DNA of 64,000 nt from positions 1,426,001 to 1,490,000 of the forward strand of contig CP030868.2 in assembly GCA_004010835.2 (NCBI GenBank), read 5' to 3'. The notes under the pieces were generated by a model that was not told the origin of the DNA, did not search any database, and was given only the letters and a program-made list of their open reading frames with translations. Position 1 is the first letter of the stretch; each line of letters starts with the position of its first letter. The position numbers and the translations under genes were made by a program. Below, one piece after another: positions 26,152-35,722 of the stretch. Source of the stretch: Oenococcus sp. UCMA 16435 (GTDB lineage Bacteria; Bacillota; Bacilli; Lactobacillales; Lactobacillaceae).

Positions 26152-26912
26152 GTACTTTTCTCTGGTTGATTTTAATTTTATTTTCTCTACTGATTTTAGT
26201 TGCCGGGAAACAGGGCCTAAAAGCTTTCTTTGGGCTTGTCATTAATTTATGCGCGATTTTTCTGCTGATAATCCTCATTAATTGGCAATTCAATGTTTAC
26301 TTGGTCACAATTTTAATTAGTTTTGGAATTTTGGCTGTTTCGATATATCTTTCAGCCGACAATCAAAAAGTCACTAATTATGCTTTTACTTCAAGCCTAA
26401 TTGTTCTGGCAATCATTGTGCTTTTGATTATTCCGATTAATTACATTGCCAATATCGAGGGTTTTGCAACTGAATCTTCGGAAGAATTGGAAGGTCTTTT
26501 GCTTTCAATTGGACTTAATTTCAGTAATATTGCCTTTATTGTGACTATAATTGCCAGTCTTGGCGCGATTGCCGAAGCCAGTATGGCGATTTCGGCCGAT
26601 TTAAACGAACTAATTGAAAGCACTCCGGAGATTACGACCGCCAATCTTTACAAGCAGGGAATAATTATTGGGTCACAGATTATTGGAACAGCCTTAAATA
26701 CACTCTTTTTCGGTGTTCTTGGTGATAATTTGACGTTGACTATGTTTTATATGCGCTTGAATTATACTTTTGCCCAATTAATTAATGACAAATTGGTAGT
26801 TGCAGCAATTCTCGATCTTCTGATCGCAATGATTGGAGTTTTATTAACGATTCCAGTCACAATCCTAATTGTTTCTCGAGGACACATTAAAAACGAAAAT
26901 TTAGATAAATAA
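26148..26912 (+). CDS. YibE/F family membrane protein (second of pair)
   Basis: A 254-residue partner lacking the extracellular domain: about seven hydrophobic helices, with SLGAIAEASMAISADLNELIE near 143-163, the counterpart of the GAAMDEASDISAML segment in the first gene. It overlaps the first gene by four bases (ATGA), giving translational coupling. It is followed by a bidirectional hairpin shared with the convergent HAD gene. Transport of an ion or small solute is plausible but nothing in the sequence proves it. Confidence 0.8.
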   Translation: MSTFLWLILILFSLLILVAGKQGLKAFFGLVINLCAIFLLIILINWQFNVYLVTILISFGILAVSIYLSADNQKVTNYAFTSSLIVLAIIVLLIIPINYIANIEGFATESSEELEGLLLSIGLNFSNIAFIVTIIASLGAIAEASMAISADLNELIESTPEITTANLYKQGIIIGSQIIGTALNTLFFGVLGDNLTLTMFYMRLNYTFAQLINDKLVVAAILDLLIAMIGVLLTIPVTILIVSRGHIKNENLDK

Positions 26913-26940
26913 AAACCCGAAAATTAATTCGAGTTTTTAT
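26913..26940. terminator. bidirectional terminator
   Basis: AAACCCGAA (26913-26921) with TTCGAGTTT (26928-26936), one mismatch, A-run before and T-run after; lies between convergent genes. Confidence 0.65.
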
Positions 26941-27752
26941 TTATCTAAAACAAATTTTTCAACCGCATAAGCAACGCCGTCTTTGTCATTGCTTTTCGTA
27001 ACAAACTGGGCGATAGATTTGAGATCATCAATGCCATTACCCATGGCTACACCAATTCCAGCTGCCTTAATCATCGACAAATCGTTTCCTTGATCACCAA
27101 CTGCCATTACTTGAGAAATATCGATTCCCAACTTCTCGGCGAGCGTCTGAACTGCATTTCCCTTTGAAACTTTTTTATCAATGAATTCAATATAAACCGG
27201 TGAACTGGGTACAACGTTAAAGCGATTGTAAACCCATTCAGGAAGCTCCTTTTTTACTCTATTGATAATCTCTGGTTCATCGACAAACATAATTTTTGCA
27301 ATTACATCTGTTTTCCTTAAATCCTGCATTCTAACATGGCGAATTTTCGCATTGGTTAATTTTTGTTCATGTTTTGTATATTTTGGAGCTGACAAATAGG
27401 GTGTATAAATGCAATCAGCTGTTTCCGCTTGGATTTTCACGCCGATTTTATTGGCGAGACTATAAACATTTTTATAATCTTGAATTGTCAGTGTTGTTTC
27501 GGAAATCATTTTTCCAGAGGTTGTTCGGATTGTGGCACCGTTGTAATTAATTGCGTACTGATCGTCTTTGTTGTCTATACCAAGTTTGGCATAGTAAGGT
27601 TCGGTTCCCGGCAAAGGACGTCCGGAGGTAATCACGATTTTTGTTCCTTTGGCAATCGCTTCTTTTAATGTGTCGATTGTGTGCTTGGTTAATTCGTTTC
27701 TGCTGTTCAATAAGGTTGCGTCAACATCAATTGCTACTAATTTTATACTCAT
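26937..27752 (-). CDS. Cof-type HAD-IIB family phosphatase
   Basis: A 271-residue HAD hydrolase of the Cof/YidA/sugar-phosphatase type. Seen: AIDVDATLLNSRNEL near residues 7-21 (nucleophile Asp8 in DVDATL, Ala where Gly is usual in DxDGT), VITSGRP near 40-46, a C2B cap domain in the middle, Lys in SKGNAVQTLAEKLG near 195-208, and AVGDQGNDLSMIKAAG near 216-231 with the Mg ligands. These enzymes dephosphorylate sugar phosphates or FMN. No ribosome site; TAAAAT ends exactly six bases before the ATG. It is divergent from phosphoglucomutase with only 37 bases between start codons. Confidence 0.88.
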   Translation of the reverse strand: MSIKLVAIDVDATLLNSRNELTKHTIDTLKEAIAKGTKIVITSGRPLPGTEPYYAKLGIDNKDDQYAINYNGATIRTTSGKMISETTLTIQDYKNVYSLANKIGVKIQAETADCIYTPYLSAPKYTKHEQKLTNAKIRHVRMQDLRKTDVIAKIMFVDEPEIINRVKKELPEWVYNRFNVVPSSPVYIEFIDKKVSKGNAVQTLAEKLGIDISQVMAVGDQGNDLSMIKAAGIGVAMGNGIDDLKSIAQFVTKSNDKDGVAYAVEKFVLDK

Positions 27753-27758
27753 ACAACC

Positions 27759-27764
27759 ATTTTA
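27759..27764 (-). promoter_or_regulatory. -10 box of the leaderless HAD gene
   Basis: TAAAAT on the minus strand, six bases before its ATG; only 13 bases separate it from the -10 of the divergent pgm gene. Confidence 0.5.
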
Positions 27765-27777
27765 ACCAAGAAAAATT

Positions 27778-27783
27778 TACAAT
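27778..27783 (+). promoter_or_regulatory. -10 box of leaderless pgm
   Basis: TACAAT, six bases, then the ATG at 27790. Confidence 0.5.
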
Positions 27784-27789
27784 GATGAT

Positions 27790-29490
27790 ATGGTGAAAGA
27801 AAAAACAATCCAAGAAAAAATAAAAGACTGGGAAGTCGCCGATCTTCCGGAGGATTTGCGGTTGGAATTTGCAAATTCCAATCAATCTCAATTGGAAGAC
27901 GCTTTTTATCAGGACCTAAATTTTGGTACGGCTGGAATGCGTGGTTTGTTAGGCGTCGGTACCAATCGAATGAATATTTATACGGTTGCTCAAACAACCG
28001 AAGCCTTGGCCCGGCATATGGAAAAACAAGGAGAAAGTGCAAAACAGCATGGTGTAGTCATTTCCGGTGATTCGAGAATCAATTCGGAATTATTTAAAAA
28101 GATATCTGCCGAAGTTTTAAGAGCCCATGGGATTACGGTTTATCTGTTTAAAGGACCGCATCCGACACCGGAATTAAGTTTTGCCGTGATGTATCTACAT
28201 ACTTATGCTGGAATCATGATTACAGCCAGTCACAACAGTAAGGAATATAACGGTTATAAGTTATATGGAGAAGATGGCGGTCAGCTGCCTCCGAAACCTG
28301 CTGATGAAATTGTTAGAGAACGTCAGGGAGTTGCAGATATCTTTCATATCAAAAAAGTAGCCAGTGGCATTAAAAAGATTGGCTCGGAGATTGATAAAGA
28401 ATATCTAAATCAGGTTAAAACGATTCCAATCAATCGTGATTTGATTAAAAAATGGGGAGATAAACTAACGATTAGTTTTACGCCGCTGCATGGCGCTGGT
28501 GGTGACCTAGGGGCAAAAGCACTCAAAGAGGCCGGCTTTAACAAAATATTGATTGTTAAAGAACAATTTCAACCGGATGGAACTTTTCCAACGGTAAAGT
28601 ATCCAAATCCGGAATTCCATGAAGTCTTCAAAATTTCTGAGAGTTATGGAGCAGATGTTGAATTAGCAGTGGATCCCGATTCTGATCGAATGGGAGTCGG
28701 CTATCGAACAAAAGATGGTTCATACAATTACTTAACCGGAAATCAAATCGCCGCTCTGATGGTTAATTACATTTTAACGGCGCAGCAAAAAGCTGGAACT
28801 TTGCCGAAAAACGGTGCGATTGTTACTTCGATTGTTTCTTCGAATTTGCCGGAATTAATTGCTAAGTCATTTAAGGTCAAACAGTTTACGGTTTTAACCG
28901 GTTTCAAATACATTGCCGATAAAATTGTTGAATTTGACAAGAAACAGAATTATAGCTTCGAATTTGGTTTTGAAGAATCTTATGGCTTTTTGATTAAACC
29001 GTTTGTTCATGATAAAGATGCCATTCAAGCGATCACGCTGATGTCTGAATTAGCTGCTTATTATAAAGATCGTGATATGACAATTGGCGATGGCTTGGAC
29101 GAGATTCATGCTAAGTTTGGTGCCTTTGCTGAAGAAACCAAAGCGACTGAATTTCCTGGTGAAAAAGGCCAAGAAGAAATGACCGCTGTCATGACTAAGT
29201 TCAGGAACCGGGGACCAAAAGAAATTGGCAAATTGAAGATTAATCTTGTCGAAGATAATGATTTGCGAATTGCAAAAGATTTGAATACCGGAGCAACTAA
29301 AAATATTTCTCTTCCTAAAGCTAACGTAATTAAATATTGGCTTGAAGATGGTTCCTGGGTCGCTCTTCGACCATCAGGTACTGAACCGAAATTAAAAGTA
29401 TATATTGGAGCAAAGGGCGAAAATATGAGTTCAGCTAATAAACAGTTGAACTATCTTCAGACCGAGGTCGAGAAACTTTTAAAGAAATAA
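27790..29490 (+). CDS. pgcA: phosphoglucomutase / phosphomannomutase
   Basis: Alpha-D-phosphohexomutase interconverting glucose 1- and 6-phosphate (or the mannose analogues), linking glycolysis and cell-wall or exopolysaccharide sugar nucleotides. Seen: GTAGMRGLLGVGTNRMN near residues 48-64, the phosphoserine loop TASHNSKEYNG near 145-155, Mg loop DPDSDRMG near 297-304, FGFEESYG, and the phosphate-binding RPSGTEPKLK near 527-536. At 566 residues it belongs to the long PgcA/PMM2-like group. TACAAT ends six bases before the ATG and there is no ribosome site; a GTG directly follows the ATG. Confidence 0.92.
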   Translation: MVKEKTIQEKIKDWEVADLPEDLRLEFANSNQSQLEDAFYQDLNFGTAGMRGLLGVGTNRMNIYTVAQTTEALARHMEKQGESAKQHGVVISGDSRINSELFKKISAEVLRAHGITVYLFKGPHPTPELSFAVMYLHTYAGIMITASHNSKEYNGYKLYGEDGGQLPPKPADEIVRERQGVADIFHIKKVASGIKKIGSEIDKEYLNQVKTIPINRDLIKKWGDKLTISFTPLHGAGGDLGAKALKEAGFNKILIVKEQFQPDGTFPTVKYPNPEFHEVFKISESYGADVELAVDPDSDRMGVGYRTKDGSYNYLTGNQIAALMVNYILTAQQKAGTLPKNGAIVTSIVSSNLPELIAKSFKVKQFTVLTGFKYIADKIVEFDKKQNYSFEFGFEESYGFLIKPFVHDKDAIQAITLMSELAAYYKDRDMTIGDGLDEIHAKFGAFAEETKATEFPGEKGQEEMTAVMTKFRNRGPKEIGKLKINLVEDNDLRIAKDLNTGATKNISLPKANVIKYWLEDGSWVALRPSGTEPKLKVYIGAKGENMSSANKQLNYLQTEVEKLLKK

Positions 29491-29509
29491 GAATAGATAG
29501 TTGATAGTT

Positions 29510-29539
29510 AAAAAGTCCCAAACAATTGAGACTTTTTTT
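29510..29539 (+). terminator. terminator after pgcA
   Basis: AAAAAGTC / GACTTTTT stem with an inner CAA/TTG extension and a T-run. Confidence 0.7.
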
Positions 29540-29658
29540 ATCTGGATTGAATTACAGGATGTTGGAACCAGAGGACGAGGAAGCTTATCTGCCTATAAGT
29601 TTCATTTTATAATAGCCCTAATTAATAAGAACTTGTCTATAAGTACCAAGGAGAATCA

Positions 29659-30217
29659 ATGGCAAAAAATGAAGCATTATTAATTATTGATTACACAAAT
29701 GATTTCGTGGCCGATAAGGGAGCATTGACTTGTGGTAAAACCGTACAGTTATTAGCCAATCCAATCGTATCTTTAGCTGACAAAATTCATGAAAGTGGCG
29801 GATGGGTCATTTTGCCAACAGATCTGCACGAGGGGAATGATCCTTATCATCGGGAGACAAAACTATTTCCAGCGCATAATTTAAAAGACAGTTGGGGGGA
29901 GGCAGTTTTACGGTAAAGTAGCGTCTTGGTATCAAGAAAATAAAAATGATCATAAAGTTTATATGTACGATAAAACACGCTACAGTGCCTTTGCCGGCAC
30001 CGATCTCGACATACGTTTACGCGAACGCAGTATTGATAGTTTGTATTTAGCCGGCGTTTGCACTGATATTTGTGTTTTGCATACTGCAGTTGATGCCTAT
30101 GATTTAAATTATAGAATTGTTATCCACAAAAAAACTGTTGCAACCTTAACTCAATCCGGGCAGGATTGGGTTTTAAATAATTTTAAAAATGTTCTCGGCG
30201 CAAAAATGATCGATTAA
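29659..30217 (+). pseudogene. isochorismatase/nicotinamidase-like hydrolase, frameshifted
   Basis: Cysteine hydrolase of the isochorismatase fold (nicotinamidase PncA-like). Frame 1, from the ATG at 29659 with AAGGAGA upstream, encodes MAKNEALLIIDYTNDFVADKGAL with the catalytic Asp and stops at 29916. A second frame carries the rest: YGKVASWYQENKN, then YSAFAGTDLD, LYLAGVCTDICVLHTAVDAY with the nucleophile Cys, to 30217. The switch falls at a run of six G at 29894-29899; removing one G restores a 186-residue protein reading DSWGRQFYGKV. Start, ribosome site and terminator are intact. It is either a recent frameshift, a phase-variable tract, or a sequencing error in the homopolymer. Confidence 0.8.
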
Positions 30218-30236
30218 TTAAAATCAAGAAATTCTT

Positions 30237-30262
30237 AAAAACAGTTCGAAGCTGTTTTTTTA
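30237..30262 (+). terminator. terminator after the isochorismatase-like gene
   Basis: AAAAACAG / CTGTTTTT hairpin, loop TTCGAAG, extended T-run. Confidence 0.75.
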
Positions 30263-30470
30263 TTTAACGACAGCATTCACTGCTCCAGGATTTGAAAAAA
30301 TAGCTGTTATTTCCTTGTGATTAATGTTGTGTCAAGTGTTGCTTTTGGCCCAATTAAGAATAAGTGAAAAGATTATGATATTTTTTTAAAAAGACAGATA
30401 AAATATTTGAGTCTTATCAATAAAATATATTTTTTATTCAAATAGTAAAAAAGCTTTTTTATTGCCTTCA
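30263..30470. other. AT-rich intergenic stretch before pnt
   Basis: About 200 AT-rich bases with no open frame having start signals. I see only short A/T runs, no clear structure or repeat. Confidence 0.4.
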
Positions 30471-30474
30471 ATGT

Positions 30475-30480
30475 TATAAA
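30475..30480 (+). promoter_or_regulatory. extended -10 of the pnt operon
   Basis: TGT-TATAAA (TG at 30472-30473), predicted start near 30487, directly before the cre-like site. Confidence 0.5.
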
Positions 30481-30491
30481 ATAAGTAGTCG

Positions 30492-30505
30492 TGAAAACGT
30501 TTGCA
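30492..30505 (+). promoter_or_regulatory. cre-like site of the pnt operon
   Basis: TGAAAACGTTTGCA matches 13 of 14 positions of the cre consensus. Downstream of the predicted transcript start, so CcpA would block elongation. Confidence 0.6.
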
Positions 30506-30543
30506 AGAAATTGCGACGAAAAGTTTAATGTGAAAGGAGTTTT

Positions 30544-31722
30544 ATGGCAATTGTAGTTTCCGCTCTAAAAGAAGCTGCTGGCGAAAATCGTGTCGCATTG
30601 ACCCCCGATGTTGTCGCCAAGCTTATCAAGAGTAATTTTGATGTTGTTATTGAAAAAGGGGCTGGGGAAAAGGCTTTTTATTCTGACGATGTTTATAAAG
30701 CCGCCGGTGCTAAGCTGGCGACTAGAACAGATGCTTTAAAAGCAGATATTGTGACAGTCGTTAACGAGCCAACAACAGCAACTTTGAACAAACTGACCAA
30801 GGGCCAGACAATTATTGGGATGCTGAATCCTTTGGGGGATAAAAAAGCTGTCGAGGGGTTGGCCAAAGCCGGGGTTACTTCTTTGGCTTTCGAACTGCTT
30901 CCGCGAACAGTTTCTCGTGCTCAAAATTTGGATGCAAATTCATCGCAGAAATCAATTGCTGGATACAAAGCCGCTTTATTAGCTGCTGATACCTACCCAC
31001 AATATTTTCCAATGATGATGACAGCTGCAGGTACGGCCCGCCCGGCTAAAGTTCTTGTAATCGGTGCGGCTGTTGCTGGTTTGCAAGCAATCGGAACCGC
31101 CCATCGTTTAGGTGCGGTGGTTTCTGGTTACGATATTCGTGAAGACGCTCGGGGACAAGTTGAGTCCTTGGGGGCAACGGCTTTAATTTCCGGAGTTCAG
31201 GTTAAAGATGAAAATGGTTATGCGCGGGCTTTAACAGCCGATGAAAAGAAGGATCAACAGGGAGAATTAGAAGGTTTTATTGCTGAAAGCAATGTCATTA
31301 TTACAACAGCTCAGGTGCCTGGAGGAAAACCTCCGGTAGTAGTTTCTAAAAAAGCTGTTGACAATGCTAAGGCTGGAACAGTCTTTATTGACCTCGGTTC
31401 GTCTGATCTTGGCGGTAATGTTGATGGTTCCAAACCCGGTGAAACAATCGTGACTAAGACCGGTGCTTTGATTGTTGGCGCCGGTGATTTAGCAAGCCGT
31501 TTACCAAGATCTTCTTCTGATATGTATGCGAAAAATGTTCAAAATACAATCAATTACATTATCAAAGAAGGTAAGGTTTCGCTTGACTTGGACGATGACG
31601 TTTTGACTGATCTTGTTGCAACTTACAAAGGGGAGATTTCCTCTAATTTCTTGCGTGGCCGTTTTGGGTTGGAAAAGCGCGCTACTCAGAAAAAAACTGA
31701 AGATAAAAAGGAGGCTGAATAA
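30544..31722 (+). CDS. pntAA: proton-translocating NAD(P)+ transhydrogenase, alpha-1 subunit
   Basis: Soluble NAD(H)-binding domain I of the membrane transhydrogenase that moves hydride between NADH and NADP+ coupled to proton flow. It has the alanine-dehydrogenase/PNT N-terminal domain (ALKEAAGENRVALTPDVV near residues 8-25, KGAGEKAFYSD) and the NAD-binding Rossmann domain with KVLVIGAAVAGLQAIGTAHRLGA near 169-191, YDIREDARGQVESLG near 195-209, and the mobile-loop QVPGGKPPVVVS region near 256-270. At 392 residues it ends before the membrane part, which is a separate gene as in Rhodospirillum. GGAG precedes the ATG. Its TAA overlaps the next ATG. Confidence 0.92.
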   Translation: MAIVVSALKEAAGENRVALTPDVVAKLIKSNFDVVIEKGAGEKAFYSDDVYKAAGAKLATRTDALKADIVTVVNEPTTATLNKLTKGQTIIGMLNPLGDKKAVEGLAKAGVTSLAFELLPRTVSRAQNLDANSSQKSIAGYKAALLAADTYPQYFPMMMTAAGTARPAKVLVIGAAVAGLQAIGTAHRLGAVVSGYDIREDARGQVESLGATALISGVQVKDENGYARALTADEKKDQQGELEGFIAESNVIITTAQVPGGKPPVVVSKKAVDNAKAGTVFIDLGSSDLGGNVDGSKPGETIVTKTGALIVGAGDLASRLPRSSSDMYAKNVQNTINYIIKEGKVSLDLDDDVLTDLVATYKGEISSNFLRGRFGLEKRATQKKTEDKKEAE

Positions 31723-32030
31723 TGAGTGAAGAATTATATGCAAACCTGGCAATCTTTGTTTTGAGTTTACTGGTTGGCTTTGAAGTTATGTCAAAGATCC
31801 CTTCTACCTTACAAACACCCATGATGTCGGGAGCGAATGCAATCCATGGCGTTGTTGTCGTGGGTGCTTTTGCGATTGCCGCCGAAGCCAACAATTGGTT
31901 TCTTTATGTCTTGGTCTTCTTTGCTGCTTTGTTTGCTGCGATCAACGTCTCTGGAGGTTATACAGTTACAGATCGGATGCTGGGCATGTTTGATCGTAAA
32001 CCTGCTGAGAAAAAGGAGGCTGATAAATGA
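31722..32030 (+). CDS. pntAB: NAD(P)+ transhydrogenase, alpha-2 (membrane) subunit
   Basis: Membrane subunit of 102 residues with three hydrophobic segments (about 4-24, 38-58, 61-84) and the conserved SKIPSTLQTPMMSGANAIHG near residues 24-43, diagnostic of PntAB. It supplies part of the proton channel together with PntB. The start overlaps the pntAA stop (TAATGA) and its stop overlaps the pntB start (ATAAATGA), so all three are co-translated. Confidence 0.93.
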   Translation: MSEELYANLAIFVLSLLVGFEVMSKIPSTLQTPMMSGANAIHGVVVVGAFAIAAEANNWFLYVLVFFAALFAAINVSGGYTVTDRMLGMFDRKPAEKKEADK

Positions 32031-33439
32031 GTACTTTAGAAACGATCGCCTCTTTGGTTTACCTTGTTTCGGCATTTTGTTATGTGATCGGTGTTCACTT
32101 AATGCGTAGTCCAAAGACTGCTAAAAATGGTAATCGCTTATCGTTCGTTGGAATGATTTTGGCCGTTATCATGATTTTGATTCAATTAATCAGTTCCGGA
32201 AAAGTTCAGCCAACCGCCTGGATTGTTCTGGTAGTTGGTTTACTACTTGGAATAAGCTACGGGATTGTACGTGCTAGAAAAGTTCCAATGACTGATGTGC
32301 CGCAACTTGTTTCTTTGTTCAACGCTGTTGGTGGCGGAGCTGCTGCGGTTATTGGTATTTTTGATTATGTGACTGCATCGGGCCATTTAAGTCTAATTTT
32401 GTCGATCCCGGTTGTCTTGGATGTAATCATTGGGGGAATTACTTTCTCTGGTTCTTTGATTGCAACTGGCAAGCTTTCCGGAAAAGTTTCCGGGAAACCA
32501 ATTAATTTTCCTGGTGCAAAAGTGATCAATATTTTGGTTGTAATTGCAATCGTGATTGCTGCTTTTCTAATGATTTCCGGTACGGAGAATCCTTGGTTCT
32601 TGTTGCTGGCTTTAGTTGCCAGCTTGATTTTCGGTCTGTTGATGACTCTGCCGATTGGTGGTGCCGACATGCCGGTGGTTGTTTCTTTGCTGAATGCTTT
32701 TACCGGTTTAGCAGTAGCTTTTGCCGGTTTTGTAATTGATAATCAGGTTTTGATTATTGCTGGTGCTTTGGTCGGTGCTGCTGGTACCATTTTAACCTTG
32801 CAAATGGCTGATGCTATGAATCGTTCGGTAGCGAATATTCTGGCTGGCGGTTTTGGAACCAGCGATTCGGAATCGACTTCGGCCTCGGATGGAGTACCGG
32901 TTAAAGTTACAGAAACTTCTGCTGATGACATTGGTCTTCAGTTAGCCTACGCTCATAATGTGATGATCGTTCCTGGTTATGGACTTGCTGCCGCTCAGGC
33001 ACAACACGAAGTAGCTGAATTGGCAAAACTTCTGACCGATAATGGCATTAACGTTGATTATGCGATTCATCCGGTTGCTGGTCGTATGCCGGGTCATATG
33101 AATGTTTTATTGGCTGATGTCAATGTTCCTTATGACCAATTGAAGCAACTTGATGACGCGAATTCGATGTTTGCCAATACGGATGTTTCTTTGGTAATCG
33201 GTGCAAACGATGTTACTAATCCATTGGCTCGCGAGTCTGGAAATCCAATTTCCGGAATGCCGATCTTGGATGTTGATAAGTCGAAATCGGTTGTTGTTAT
33301 CAAACGTTCGATGAGTACCGGTTATGCCGGTGTTCAAAATCCGTTATTCTCGTTGGACAATACAAAAATGTTCTTTGCCGATGCTAAAAAAGGTCTTCAG
33401 GATATTATTGCTTCGACAAAAGAATATATTAATCAATAA
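32027..33439 (+). CDS. pntB: NAD(P)+ transhydrogenase, beta subunit
   Basis: Carries about nine membrane helices (residues 1-260) and the C-terminal NADP(H)-binding domain III from about 290: IVPGYGLAAAQAQHEVAELAKLL near 317-339, IHPVAGRMPGHMNVLLADVNVPYD near 350-373, and VIGANDVTNPLAR near 395-407. At 470 residues it is of normal length. The enzyme would supply or balance NADPH; in a heterolactic bacterium without respiration it could also pump or consume proton gradient at low external pH. That physiological reading is inference. A strong terminator follows. Confidence 0.93.
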   Translation: MSTLETIASLVYLVSAFCYVIGVHLMRSPKTAKNGNRLSFVGMILAVIMILIQLISSGKVQPTAWIVLVVGLLLGISYGIVRARKVPMTDVPQLVSLFNAVGGGAAAVIGIFDYVTASGHLSLILSIPVVLDVIIGGITFSGSLIATGKLSGKVSGKPINFPGAKVINILVVIAIVIAAFLMISGTENPWFLLLALVASLIFGLLMTLPIGGADMPVVVSLLNAFTGLAVAFAGFVIDNQVLIIAGALVGAAGTILTLQMADAMNRSVANILAGGFGTSDSESTSASDGVPVKVTETSADDIGLQLAYAHNVMIVPGYGLAAAQAQHEVAELAKLLTDNGINVDYAIHPVAGRMPGHMNVLLADVNVPYDQLKQLDDANSMFANTDVSLVIGANDVTNPLARESGNPISGMPILDVDKSKSVVVIKRSMSTGYAGVQNPLFSLDNTKMFFADAKKGLQDIIASTKEYINQ

Positions 33440-33460
33440 TTTATTAGTTTAATTATTTTC

Positions 33461-33492
33461 AAAATCGCCTTTTGATGAAGGCGATTTTTTTA
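33461..33492 (+). terminator. terminator of the pnt operon
   Basis: AAAATCGCCTT / AAGGCGATTTT, six-base loop, T-run. Confidence 0.85.
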
Positions 33493-33516
33493 TTATTGCG
33501 GCGAGGTTATTTTTGT

Positions 33517-33545
33517 TTAGACCAAATAACTGAAAATGAGATAAT
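33517..33545 (+). promoter_or_regulatory. promoter of leaderless uvrB
   Basis: TTAGAC (33517-33522), 17-base spacer, GATAAT (33540-33545), then six bases to the ATG at 33552. No LexA-type box is seen here. Confidence 0.5.
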
Positions 33546-33551
33546 GAGAGT

Positions 33552-35573
33552 ATGGAATTAGAAACGCGTTTACCTGGAAAATTTAAATTACACAGTAACT
33601 ATCAACCAACCGGTGATCAGCCAACTGCTATTAATCAACTGATTGAAGGTCTTGACAAGGGTACAAAAGAACAAATTCTGCTTGGGGCTACCGGTACCGG
33701 AAAAACTTTTACGATTTCCAATGTTATTGCAACTGTTAATAAGCCAACCCTAATTCTTTCACACAATAAGACTCTGGCGGGTCAACTTTATGGTGAGATG
33801 AAAGAGTTTTTTCCGGAAAATGCCGTTGAATATTTTGTTTCCTATTATGACTATTATCAGCCAGAAGCTTATGTGCCGTCATCTGATACTTATATTGAAA
33901 AAGATGCCAGTATTAATGATGAGATTGATAAACTGCGAAATAGTGCTACCAGCAGTTTGCTTTCGCGAAACGACACAATTGTTGTTGCTTCAGTATCTTC
34001 GATCTTTGGCTTGGGTGATCCGCACCAATATAAGGATCACGTTATCAGCTTACGGATTGGTGATGAATACGGCCGTAATAATTTAATGCGTCATCTAATT
34101 GATATTCAATATGTACGTAACGATATCGATTTTGCCCGAGGAACTTTTAGAGTTCGTGGGGATGTTGTGGAAATCTTCCCGGCATCCGAAGATGAGAAGG
34201 CGATTCGTGTAGAGTTTTTCGGTGATGAAATTGATCGCATCCGGGAAATTAATCCTCTGACTGGCGAAATTTTACTGGATGATGATTTTATTTCAATTTT
34301 CCCAGCCAAGCATTTTATGACCAATGATAATATTCTTAAAAGCGCAACTGACGGTATTCGCCGGGAAATGGAAGAGTGTGTTAAAAAATTTGAACAGCAG
34401 GGAAAGCTATTGGAAGCACAACGCCTAAAGCAGCGAACCGAATATGATATCGAGATGCTATTGGAGATGGGCTATACCAACGGTATTGAGAATTACTCTC
34501 GTTGGATGGACGGCCGTAAAAAAGGAGAGCCCCCATTTACTTTGCTTGATTTCTTTCCAAAAGATTTCTTGCTGGTTGTCGATGAAAGCCATGTGACGAT
34601 GCCTCAGGTTCGTGGAATGTATAATGGCGATCAAGCCCGCAAAAAAACTTTGGTTGACTATGGTTTTCGTTTGCCGTCTGCTTTAGATAATCGACCGTTA
34701 AAATTATCTGAATTCGAAGAGCACGTCAACCAAGTTGTTTACATGTCGGCAACGCCCGGTGATTATGAATTATCCAGAGTAACTCCCGACAATATTGCCG
34801 AACAGGTGATTAGACCGACCGGATTGCTTGATCCGGAAATTGAAGTTCGACCGATTCGTGGACAAATTGACGATTTGCTCGGTGAAATTAATGCCCGCTC
34901 CGCCAAAAACGAACGTGTTTTTGTTACGACCTTGACAAAACGAATGTCCGAGGATCTGACGACTTATCTAAAAGAAAGCGGAATCAAAGTTCAGTATCTA
35001 CACAGTGATATAAAAACACTTGAAAGGAGTGAAATCATTAGAAACTTGCGTTTAGGCAAGTTTGACGCGTTAGTTGGTATCAATTTGCTGCGTGAAGGAT
35101 TGGATGTTCCTGAAGTTAGTTTGGTTGCTATTTTGGATGCTGATAAAGATGGGTTTTTGCGAAATGAGCGATCATTAATCCAAACAATTGGCCGTGCGGC
35201 TCGTAATTCTAATGGGCACGTCATTATGTATGCCGATGTTATTACGGAAAATATGCAAAAAGCAATTGATGAAACAGCTCGTCGTCGCCGGATCCAAATT
35301 AAATATAATGAAGAGCATAATATAACGCCAACGACTATTAAAAAGGAAATTCGTGGTTCGATTGCTATTTCGCATGAAGTTCAATCGGCAGACGAGTCAA
35401 AACTTGATTTAACCAAAGTTGCTTTTGCCGATATGCCGATAAATGATCAAAAAGAAATGATTGAGAGCCTGACCGAACAAATGAAAAGTGCTGCCAAACG
35501 GATGGATTTCGAAGAAGCGGCTCAACTGCGCGATTCGATTCTCGAACTGAAAACTCAGTTAAAAAAACGCTAA
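33552..35573 (+). CDS. uvrB: excinuclease ABC subunit B
   Basis: Damage-verifying helicase-like subunit of nucleotide excision repair. Seen: Walker [13 protein letters not shown] near residues 44-55, the beta-hairpin [20 protein letters not shown] near 97-116 that probes the strands, DESHVTMPQ near 344-352, helicase motif [21 protein letters not shown] near 537-555, and the C-terminal UVR motif that binds UvrC ([10 protein letters not shown]) near 652-661. At 673 residues it is of typical length. No ribosome site; predicted leaderless. Confidence 0.96.
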   Translation: MELETRLPGKFKLHSNYQPTGDQPTAINQLIEGLDKGTKEQILLGATGTGKTFTISNVIATVNKPTLILSHNKTLAGQLYGEMKEFFPENAVEYFVSYYDYYQPEAYVPSSDTYIEKDASINDEIDKLRNSATSSLLSRNDTIVVASVSSIFGLGDPHQYKDHVISLRIGDEYGRNNLMRHLIDIQYVRNDIDFARGTFRVRGDVVEIFPASEDEKAIRVEFFGDEIDRIREINPLTGEILLDDDFISIFPAKHFMTNDNILKSATDGIRREMEECVKKFEQQGKLLEAQRLKQRTEYDIEMLLEMGYTNGIENYSRWMDGRKKGEPPFTLLDFFPKDFLLVVDESHVTMPQVRGMYNGDQARKKTLVDYGFRLPSALDNRPLKLSEFEEHVNQVVYMSATPGDYELSRVTPDNIAEQVIRPTGLLDPEIEVRPIRGQIDDLLGEINARSAKNERVFVTTLTKRMSEDLTTYLKESGIKVQYLHSDIKTLERSEIIRNLRLGKFDALVGINLLREGLDVPEVSLVAILDADKDGFLRNERSLIQTIGRAARNSNGHVIMYADVITENMQKAIDETARRRRIQIKYNEEHNITPTTIKKEIRGSIAISHEVQSADESKLDLTKVAFADMPINDQKEMIESLTEQMKSAAKRMDFEEAAQLRDSILELKTQLKKR

Positions 35574-35722
35574 TTATTTAAAAATCAAATTGTAATTTTT
35601 AACGTTGAGGGCATTTATTCTTTGTTAGTTTTAAGATTTTTTAGTTGCATTGGATTGCTCGATTTATTTTCTGGGTTTGAATTTAAGCAATTTTAATTCA
35701 AATAGTTATTAAATTTATAAAG

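Noticed and set aside
29501..29683. 60-codon frame between pgcA and the isochorismatase-like gene
   Set aside because: It runs through a clear terminator, lacks a ribosome site and overlaps the start of the real gene.
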